In this document: positions 1 through 4,315 of the stretch, one piece after another | Layout of the letters: each line of letters starts with the position of its first letter | Numbering within the stretch: position 1 is the first letter of the stretch | Source: Treponema sp. | GTDB lineage: Bacteria; Spirochaetota; Spirochaetia; Treponematales; Breznakiellaceae | Reading direction: 5' to 3' | DNA: 7,191 bases | NCBI GenBank assembly: GCA_031261385.1 | Contig: JAISJS010000405.1 | Span: 1 to 7,191, forward strand | Translations under genes and position numbers: made by a program | The notes under the pieces: model-generated | What the model was told of the DNA's origin: nothing | The model's database searches: none | What the model saw: the letters and a program-made list of their open reading frames with translations, nothing else

Positions 1-1220
1 GGGAAAATATCGGCGACCCGGTAAAAAAAGGGGAGCCGGTAGTGCCGTGGATCAAGGAAATTGTCCAGAATAAAGCGGCGGAAGATCTCTCGTATGCCTA
101 TTCGGAGACCGAAGGAGCCCGGGAATCCCGCGAATTTCTTGCAGAACTGGTAAATAAGCGGCCGAAACTGGCAGATTGCGCCGATCCTGCCCGCGTCAAC
201 AGTGAGGATATCCTCTTTTTCAACGGTTTGGGCGACGCGGTTGCCAAGGTTTTTGGGTTTCTCCGCCGGGAAGCGCGGGTTTTGGGGCCGTCCCCGGCCT
301 ATTCAACCCTTTCCTCCGCCGAGGCGGCCCATTCCGGTTATGAACATCTAACCTACCGGCTCGATCCCACACGGGACTGGATGCCCGACATGGAAGATGT
401 GGAACTTAAAGTCAAATACAACGATTCCATCGCCGGTATTTTGCTTATCAACCCCGATAATCCCACCGGGGCGGTCTACCCCGTGGAAGTGCTTAAAGAA
501 TTTGTCCGCATTGCCAAAACGTACGGCCTTTTTATCGTCTGTGATGAAACGTATGCCAATATCGTCTACGGCGGCGCAAAAACGGCGGCCCTGTCCCAGG
601 TCATTGCCGATGTACCCGGCCTTGCCATGCGTTCGATCTCCAAGGAAGTACCCTGGCCGGGCGCCCGCTGCGGCTGGGTGGAGGTCTATAACCGCAAGGC
701 GGACCCCCGTTTTGACGCCTATGTGCGGAGCCTTTTGGACGCCAAGCGGCTGGAAGTCTGCTCCACGAGCCTGCCTCAGATCTGTATACCCGCAATTATG
801 GGGGACCCCCGCTACCCGGACCACCTTATCCGGCGGGCAAAAATTTTTGAAAGCCGTGCCGAAGAAGCGGCGGCAGCGTTCACCGGTATTGCCGGAGTCA
901 GCCTTATCAAGCCCCGCGGAGCCTTGTATGTTACCGCCGTATTTAACCCCGGCGTCCTTGCCGCATCCCCGAATCCACGTTCCCTTCCGGTCTCCGATTC
1001 CGCCCTTGAGGAATATATAAAAGCCCAAACCGCCGACGTGGCGCCGGATAAACGTTTTGTTTACTGGCTTTTGGCTTCCACGGGCATCTGCGTGGTTCCC
1101 CTTTCCGGTTTTGCAAGCGATCTGCCCGGTTTTCGTTTTACCCTGCTTGAACATAACGATGAAACCCGCCGCAAAATTTACGCAAGCCTTGGGGATGCGG
1201 TGAAGAAGTATCTGGCTTAA
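1..1220 (+). CDS. PLP-dependent class I/II aminotransferase, 5'-truncated by window edge
   Basis: This fold-type I aminotransferase moves an amino group between an amino acid and a 2-oxo acid using pyridoxal phosphate in the cytoplasm. The reading frame is already open at base 3 (ENIGDPVKKGEP...), and that segment matches the usual N-terminal strand of the family. The GTG at 42 is therefore internal and the real start lies left of the window. Visible hallmarks are NPDNPTG (from 450), the cofactor-ring aspartate in CDETYANI (codon 543), the Schiff-base lysine in SISKEVPWPG (codon 642), the following Arg in GARCGW, and a C-terminal substrate-carboxylate Arg in GFRFTLLE (codon 1134). The core is complete and intact to the stop at 1218-1220. 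The SISKEVPWPGARCGW style resembles an aminotransferase group I associate with spirochaetes and clostridia. The amino-acid substrate (alanine, aspartate, aromatic) cannot be decided from sequence alone. The aminotransferase call is very safe; specificity is unknown. Confidence 0.93.
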   Translation, partial: ENIGDPVKKGEPVVPWIKEIVQNKAAEDLSYAYSETEGARESREFLAELVNKRPKLADCADPARVNSEDILFFNGLGDAVAKVFGFLRREARVLGPSPAYSTLSSAEAAHSGYEHLTYRLDPTRDWMPDMEDVELKVKYNDSIAGILLINPDNPTGAVYPVEVLKEFVRIAKTYGLFIVCDETYANIVYGGAKTAALSQVIADVPGLAMRSISKEVPWPGARCGWVEVYNRKADPRFDAYVRSLLDAKRLEVCSTSLPQICIPAIMGDPRYPDHLIRRAKIFESRAEEAAAAFTGIAGVSLIKPRGALYVTAVFNPGVLAASPNPRSLPVSDSALEEYIKAQTADVAPDKRFVYWLLASTGICVVPLSGFASDLPGFRFTLLEHNDETRRKIYASLGDAVKKYLA

Positions 1221-1240
1221 GGCGCCATTTTAATTTCTTA

Positions 1241-1267
1241 GGTATTTACCCGCAGCAGGGGAATACC
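1241..1267 (+). terminator. Dyad after the aminotransferase gene, weak terminator or operator
   Basis: The arms GGTATT (1241-1246) and AATACC (1262-1267) pair perfectly. An inner CCC (1249-1251) pairs with GGG (1258-1260) across a GCAGCA loop, leaving a small TA/G internal loop. It sits 20 nt after the aminotransferase stop and is followed only by CTTTAT, a poor T-tract. It may be a weak intrinsic terminator or a regulator site upstream of the beta-glucosidase; sequence alone does not separate these. Confidence 0.4.
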
Positions 1268-1298
1268 CTTTATCGCCATTACTTTATCGTTACCCCTA

Positions 1299-1327
1299 TT
1301 GCGGTTTCTCCAAAACAGATTTATCAT
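1299..1327 (+). promoter_or_regulatory. Candidate sigma-70-type promoter for the beta-glucosidase gene
   Basis: A TTGCGG hexamer (1299-1304), a 17-bp spacer and TATCAT (1322-1327, five of six matches to TATAAT) form a plausible housekeeping promoter. Initiation near 1334 would give a leader of about 27 nt carrying AAGGAA (1347-1352), 8 nt before the ATG. The -35 matches only in its TTG half, so this is a candidate. Its placement between the dyad at 1241-1267 and the gene is sensible. Confidence 0.35.
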
Positions 1328-1360
1328 CATTCATACTTTTTACTATAAGGAAATACCATT

Positions 1361-2716
1361 ATGCAGAGACTTGATTTTCCAAAAGATTTTGTGTGGGGAA
1401 CGGCAACGGCAAGTTATCAGGTTGAAGGGGCCACGCACGAGGGCGGCAGGGGCGAATCCATTTGGGACGCGTTTGCCCGCAGGCCCGGCGCCGTGTATGC
1501 CGGTGAGAACGGGGATGTGGCCTGCGATCAGTACCACCGTTATAAAGAGGACATTGCGCTCATGGCGGAACTGGGTTTTAAGAGCTACCGCTTTTCCATC
1601 GCCTGGCCCCGGATAATTCCAACGGGAACCGGCAAGGTAAACCCTGAAGGCGTCGCCTATTACAAAAAGCTCTGCGAGGAACTCCACAAATACGGGATCA
1701 GCGCGTGCGCTACCGTTTACCACTGGGACCTGCCGCAGGTACTTGAGGATAAGGGCGGATGGTCGGATCGCGGTATTGTCAGCGCTTTTGAGGAATATGC
1801 AAAAGTCTGTTTTAAGGAACTTGGGGATTGTGTTGATCAGTGGCTCACCTTTAACGAACCGCTCTGCATCGCCTATTTAGGTTACTTTTACGGGGTACAC
1901 GCTCCGGGGGTGCAGGATCTGCAGCGGGCCGTCAACGCGGTGCATCACATCAATCTGGCCCACGGCCTTGCGGTAAAGGCGTACCGCAAAACCGGATTAA
2001 AGGCGCCCATCGGCATAACCTGGAACCCGGACACACCCCGGCCCGCCACTTCGAGCAAGGCCGACAAAAAGGCGGCGCTGATTGCCCGCGCTTTGGAAAC
2101 CGAAGTCTTTATATTCCCGTGCCTCGGCAAGGGGTATCCGGAAAGTGTCACCAAAGATCTCAACATTGCCTTTCCGGTAAAAAGCGGAGACATGGAAACC
2201 ATCGCCCAAAAAATCGACTTTATCGGGGTGAATTATTATAACGAGAGCCCGGTTGCCGCCGACAAAAAAACCCAATTTAAATTCAGCGTAAAGCCGTTTT
2301 GGCAGGACCTCTCCGACATGGGCTGGCCGCTGGTTCCCGGCGGGCTTGAACGGCAGCTGCGCTGGATTGCGGAAATTTCCAAAGGGGCGTTTGGCAGCCC
2401 TGCGCTTCCCATTTATATTACCGAAAACGGTTATGCACGGAAAGACGAAGTCGGGCCTGACGGCCGCATTCACGACCGGGAACGCATCGAGTACATCCGT
2501 CAGCATCTGGCAGTCTGCGCAGACCTGATCCTCGAAGGCATCCCCATCAAAGGGTATTACGCATGGTCATTCCTCGACAACTTTGAATGGGCATGGGGAT
2601 ACACCAAACGCTTTGGTATTGTACATGTAGATTACTTCAATCAAAAACGGACCGCCAAAGACAGCGCATATTTTTTCCGCGACACGATCGCAGGATACGG
2701 AGAATGGGGGGAGTAG
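1361..2716 (+). CDS. bglA: GH1 family beta-glucosidase
   Basis: This is a retaining glycoside hydrolase of family 1 that hydrolyses terminal beta-linked glucose (or galactose) from cellobiose-like sugars and aryl glucosides. It has 451 residues, the normal size for a bacterial enzyme, and no signal peptide, so it is cytoplasmic and needs imported sugar. Seen in order: FVWGTATASYQVEG (Gln20 contacts the glycone), YHWDLPQ (His121), the acid/base Glu166 in TFNEP, the nucleophile Glu355 in YITENG, then Trp402, Glu409 and Trp410 in WSFLDNFEWAWGY. The FEWAWGY segment, with Ala after EW, fits non-phosphorylated substrates; the Ser/Lys/Tyr phosphate-binding pattern of 6-phospho-beta-glucosidases is absent. 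The start is fixed by AAGGAA 8 nt upstream and by the family N-terminus. The LUD-domain gene follows after 3 nt, indicating an operon. The family call is essentially certain; the exact substrate (glucoside, galactoside or fucoside) is not. Confidence 0.96.
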   Translation: MQRLDFPKDFVWGTATASYQVEGATHEGGRGESIWDAFARRPGAVYAGENGDVACDQYHRYKEDIALMAELGFKSYRFSIAWPRIIPTGTGKVNPEGVAYYKKLCEELHKYGISACATVYHWDLPQVLEDKGGWSDRGIVSAFEEYAKVCFKELGDCVDQWLTFNEPLCIAYLGYFYGVHAPGVQDLQRAVNAVHHINLAHGLAVKAYRKTGLKAPIGITWNPDTPRPATSSKADKKAALIARALETEVFIFPCLGKGYPESVTKDLNIAFPVKSGDMETIAQKIDFIGVNYYNESPVAADKKTQFKFSVKPFWQDLSDMGWPLVPGGLERQLRWIAEISKGAFGSPALPIYITENGYARKDEVGPDGRIHDRERIEYIRQHLAVCADLILEGIPIKGYYAWSFLDNFEWAWGYTKRFGIVHVDYFNQKRTAKDSAYFFRDTIAGYGEWGE

Positions 2717-2719
2717 ATT

Positions 2720-3358
2720 ATGACACCGCAGGAATTACGAAACCAGAAACTCGGCGCCAGGGTAGTAAAGGCCCTTCAAAAACGTTTTTTTGAAGCATGG
2801 TATTTTGATGAAACTGCCGGCGCGGTTGACAAGGCCGTCTCCCTCATCCCCAAAACCGATTCCGTTTCCTGGGGCGGGTCCTTGACTATCGACGGCCTCG
2901 GTATAAAAGAACGGCTTGCGCAAGAGGGCTACACGCTGCTCGACAGGGACAAGGCAAAATCACCGGAGGAGCGGAACGAAATCATGCACCAGGCCCTCCT
3001 CTGCGGCACTTTCCTCTGCAGCAGCAATGCAATAAGCGAAGACGGCCAGCTTGTCAACATCGACGGTTTCGGCAACCGGGTCGCGGCGATGATCTACGGC
3101 CCCCGGCAGGTCATCGTCATTGCCGGGATGAACAAGATTGCCAGGACACTGGAGGAGGCCGCTTCCCGCGCACGGAATGTGGCGGCCCCTCTCAACACCC
3201 AACGCTTTCCCAACGCCAAGCCTCCCTGTCAGGAGACCGGTTCCTGCGCCGACTGCCTCTCGGCAGATTCGATCTGCTCGTTTATCGTCCGCACCCGGAT
3301 CTGCAAACCCGCAGGCCGTATCAAGGTAATCCTCGTCGGAAAAGATTTAGGCCTGTAA
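2720..3358 (+). CDS. LUD-domain (LutC/YkgG-like, DUF162) protein with C-terminal four-cysteine cluster
   Basis: This 212-residue cytoplasmic protein is a stand-alone member of the LUD family, named for lactate-utilisation proteins LutB/LutC. Visible are an N-terminal helix region, VSWGGSLTIDGLGI (about 49-62), FLCSSNAISEDGQLVNIDG (98-116) followed by GNRVAAMIYGP, and a VIVIAGMNKI strand. The C-terminus has Cys170, Cys176, Cys179 and Cys186 (CX5CX2CX6C). This tail is typical, from memory, of stand-alone members and suggests an iron-sulfur or other metal site; that role is inference. LutA and LutB partners are not beside it, so lactate oxidation is not supported by context. It starts 3 nt after the beta-glucosidase stop, with its GGGGGAG Shine-Dalgarno overlapping that gene's end, so the pair is probably co-transcribed and possibly translationally coupled. 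Family assignment is firm; the reaction is unknown. Confidence 0.9.
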   Translation: MTPQELRNQKLGARVVKALQKRFFEAWYFDETAGAVDKAVSLIPKTDSVSWGGSLTIDGLGIKERLAQEGYTLLDRDKAKSPEERNEIMHQALLCGTFLCSSNAISEDGQLVNIDGFGNRVAAMIYGPRQVIVIAGMNKIARTLEEAASRARNVAAPLNTQRFPNAKPPCQETGSCADCLSADSICSFIVRTRICKPAGRIKVILVGKDLGL

Positions 3359-3359
3359 C

Positions 3360-3387
3360 AAAAAGCGCCGCCTTCTCAGACGGCGCT
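3360..3387. terminator. Intrinsic terminator hairpin between convergent genes
   Basis: AGCGCCG (3364-3370) pairs perfectly with CGGCGCT (3381-3387). Inside, after one C/A mismatch, CT pairs with AG around a TCTC tetraloop. It begins 5 nt after the LUD-domain stop. Read on the minus strand, the stem is followed by TTTTTG (complement of 3359-3364), a good U-run for transcripts coming from the Hsp20 gene. On the plus strand the following CTCACCTCTCTTT is pyrimidine-rich but not a clean T-run. It can therefore serve both directions, better on the minus strand. Confidence 0.68.
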
Positions 3388-3415
3388 CTCACCTCTCTTT
3401 AAAAACAGAATCAAA

Positions 3416-3530
3416 GATCAACCGCAGAGAACACAGAGGGAGCACAAAGGACACAGAGGACGAATCCAAAATCCTGTTTTCTCTTCTCTGTGCCCTCGGT
3501 GCATTTTCTCCGCGTACTCCGCGGTTAATC
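3416..3530. repeat. Imperfect ~115-bp palindromic intergenic repeat with GCACAGAGG-like units
   Basis: The left arm (about 3416-3460) reads GATCAACCGCAGAG... and the right arm (about 3483-3530) ends ...CTCCGCGGTTAATC. The reverse complement of the right arm aligns with the left over nearly its whole length, sharing AACCGC near the outer end and CACAGAG near the inner end. The left arm is a degenerate tandem of about 10-nt units: ACCGCAGAG (3421), ACACAGAGG (3431), GCACAAAGG (3442), ACACAGAGG (3451). The central ~22 nt are unpaired. It lies between convergent genes, downstream of both. Similar GCAGAGG-type palindromes are, from memory, dispersed in intergenic regions of various bacterial genomes; the copy number here is unknown. 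It could fold as a long hairpin in the Hsp20 3' UTR. Confidence 0.72.
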
Positions 3531-3550
3531 TTCCGTTCCTGCCGGAATTG

Positions 3551-4027
3551 TTAATTCGCATTAATCAGGATAGTCCTTTTCTGGGCCTCGGCGCGTTTCC
3601 GGATTTCCAGGCTCAGAACACCGTTTTTAAACGATGCGGAAATTGATTCCGGATCGGCGTTCTCGGGGAGTTTGAAGGAACGGCTGAAGGCGCTCTGCCG
3701 ACGTTCACGAAGTATAAAGGTTCCGTCGTTTTTGTCGCCGGCCTTCGCTTCGTCATTCTTCTCCTCTTTTGTTTCCTCTTTTCTGGATTCGATGGTCAGG
3801 TTCCCGCCGTCAACATGGACCTCGATGTTTTTTTCATCAAAGCCGGGCAGTTCCATATCCAGCACAAAGGCCTTCTCGGTTTCCTGCACGTCTACTGCGG
3901 GGAGGCGGTTAAATACGCGGGCCGCAGGGGGTAAGGGCGAATCCCCAAAGAAGGATTCAAAGTAACGGTCAAAATCATTCAGGGCCGTCTCGATTGTGTG
4001 AGGGCGATACAAAGTTACTGTTTTCAT
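3551..4027 (-). CDS. hsp20: Small heat-shock protein, Hsp20/alpha-crystallin family
   Basis: This ATP-independent holdase chaperone forms cytoplasmic oligomers that bind unfolding proteins and pass them to DnaK/ClpB. It has 158 residues. A variable N-terminal arm (1-42) is followed by the alpha-crystallin domain (about 43-145), from PAVDVQETEKAFVLDMELPG through NIEVHVDGGNLTIES to FSRSFKLPENAD and the signature ASFKNGVLSLEI (131-142). The C-terminal tail carries the oligomerisation I-X-I motif, ILI (153-155). A highly charged Lys/Glu/Asp-rich insert (about 83-102) lies between the core strands and is longer than in compact IbpA-like proteins. The start is supported by TAGGAGA (complement of 4034-4040), 7 nt before the ATG. 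No CIRCE element is seen; a near-consensus sigma-54 promoter lies just upstream. The gene is convergent with the LUD-domain gene and divergent from the 4316 gene, so it is probably monocistronic. Confidence 0.95.
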   Translation of the reverse strand: MKTVTLYRPHTIETALNDFDRYFESFFGDSPLPPAARVFNRLPAVDVQETEKAFVLDMELPGFDEKNIEVHVDGGNLTIESRKEETKEEKNDEAKAGDKNDGTFILRERRQSAFSRSFKLPENADPESISASFKNGVLSLEIRKRAEAQKRTILINAN

Positions 4028-4052
4028 TTTATTTCTCCTATACCTTTATATA

Positions 4053-4070
4053 AGCATAAACCGTGCCAAG
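4053..4070 (-). promoter_or_regulatory. Sigma-54 (RpoN) promoter for the Hsp20 gene
   Basis: On the minus strand the sequence reads CTTGGCACGGTTTATGCT. It has the invariant GG (4067-4066) and GC (4055-4054) separated by exactly 10 nt, and matches the known consensus TGGCACG-N4-TTGC at all but one of the specified bases (ATGC for TTGC). Initiation about 12 nt past the GC falls near 4042, giving a leader of about 15 nt that just includes the TAGGAGA ribosome-binding site. Position, orientation and spacing all suit the Hsp20 gene. Sigma-54 promoters require an upstream enhancer-binding protein; candidate sites are noted separately. Confidence 0.75.
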
Positions 4071-4156
4071 TTTCGTATAAAAATCATCATTATTGTAATT
4101 CTATATAATATAAGGAGTTACGAGAAACCGGAAAATCAACGGAATTTTATATGAAA

Positions 4157-4166
4157 ATACCGGTAT
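4157..4166. promoter_or_regulatory. Perfect 10-bp palindrome ATACCGGTAT, possible activator site
   Basis: This perfect dyad lies about 115-125 bp upstream of the predicted sigma-54 start of the Hsp20 gene, a usual distance for an enhancer-binding protein site. It is short, so chance is possible. It may equally belong to the divergent gene at 4316. Confidence 0.25.
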
Positions 4167-4215
4167 AGGGTTTTGGGTCAAAAATACTCATGTGTGTTAT
4201 ATTGGCCTTTATGGT

Positions 4216-4230
4216 GTATCAATTTGATAC
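4216..4230. promoter_or_regulatory. Perfect 15-bp inverted repeat GTATCAATTTGATAC, candidate operator
   Basis: GTATCAA and TTGATAC are exact complements around a single central T. Such tight dyads are typical of dimeric helix-turn-helix regulator sites. It lies 86 bp before the 4316 start codon and about 175-190 bp upstream of the predicted Hsp20 transcription start, so it could control either gene. Alternatively, GTATC-AATTT-GATAC followed by GATTTTTG is a weak terminator-like hairpin on the plus strand, but the 5-bp stem is poor. Confidence 0.45.
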
Positions 4231-4243
4231 GATTTTTGTGCTT

Positions 4244-4266
4244 CTGTCCCGCAAATACTGCGGCAG
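4244..4266 (+). promoter_or_regulatory. GC-rich hairpin in the leader of the 4316 gene
   Basis: CCGCA (4249-4253) and TGCGG (4259-4263) pair around AATAC. The stem extends with CTG (4244-4246) pairing to CAG (4264-4266) across a 2-nt TC bulge. It is followed by TTTGTACC, too few Ts for a confident terminator. It could be a leader hairpin or an attenuator if transcription begins upstream of it, or a protein-binding dyad in DNA. Nothing else was recognised between here and the ATG at 4316, apart from a very weak promoter-like pair (TTGCAG at 4275, CATAGT at 4298). Confidence 0.35.
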
Positions 4267-4315
4267 TTTGTACCTTGCAGATTTATCGATTTCGGGGCAT
4301 AGTTAGTGAATAGCG

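Noticed and set aside
42..44. GTG as the start of the aminotransferase
   Set aside because: The frame is open upstream to base 3 and encodes ENIGDPVKKGEP, a conserved N-terminal segment of this enzyme type, so the start is outside the window.
397..1020. Plus-strand open frame of 207 codons in another phase
   Set aside because: It overlaps the aminotransferase completely and is Pro/Arg/Ser-rich in the manner of an out-of-frame translation.
348..1154. Minus-strand open frame of 268 codons
   Set aside because: It is fully antisense to the well-supported aminotransferase, with no recognisable motif; it is a shadow of codon bias.
1361..2716. 6-phospho-beta-glucosidase
   Set aside because: The phosphate-binding Ser/Lys/Tyr pattern after the EW motif is lacking; FEWAWGY fits non-phosphorylated substrates. 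No phosphotransferase-system gene is adjacent.
3421..3460. CRISPR-like short repeats
   Set aside because: The ~10-nt units are too short, adjacent without spacers, and part of an inverted repeat.
4081..4117. Plus-strand promoter with TATAAT at 4104-4109 followed by AAGGAG
   Set aside because: No reasonable -35 hexamer is found at the proper spacing and no start codon follows the AAGGAG. An A/T-rich stretch would give such matches by chance.
4151..4168. Five-codon leader peptide (MKIPV) in the divergent region
   Set aside because: There is no Shine-Dalgarno close to its ATG (AAGGAG at 4112-4117 is too far), and no codon pattern suggesting attenuation.
4028..4315. CIRCE/HrcA operator upstream of Hsp20
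   Set aside because: No TTAGCACTC-N9-GAGTGCTAA-like sequence is present.
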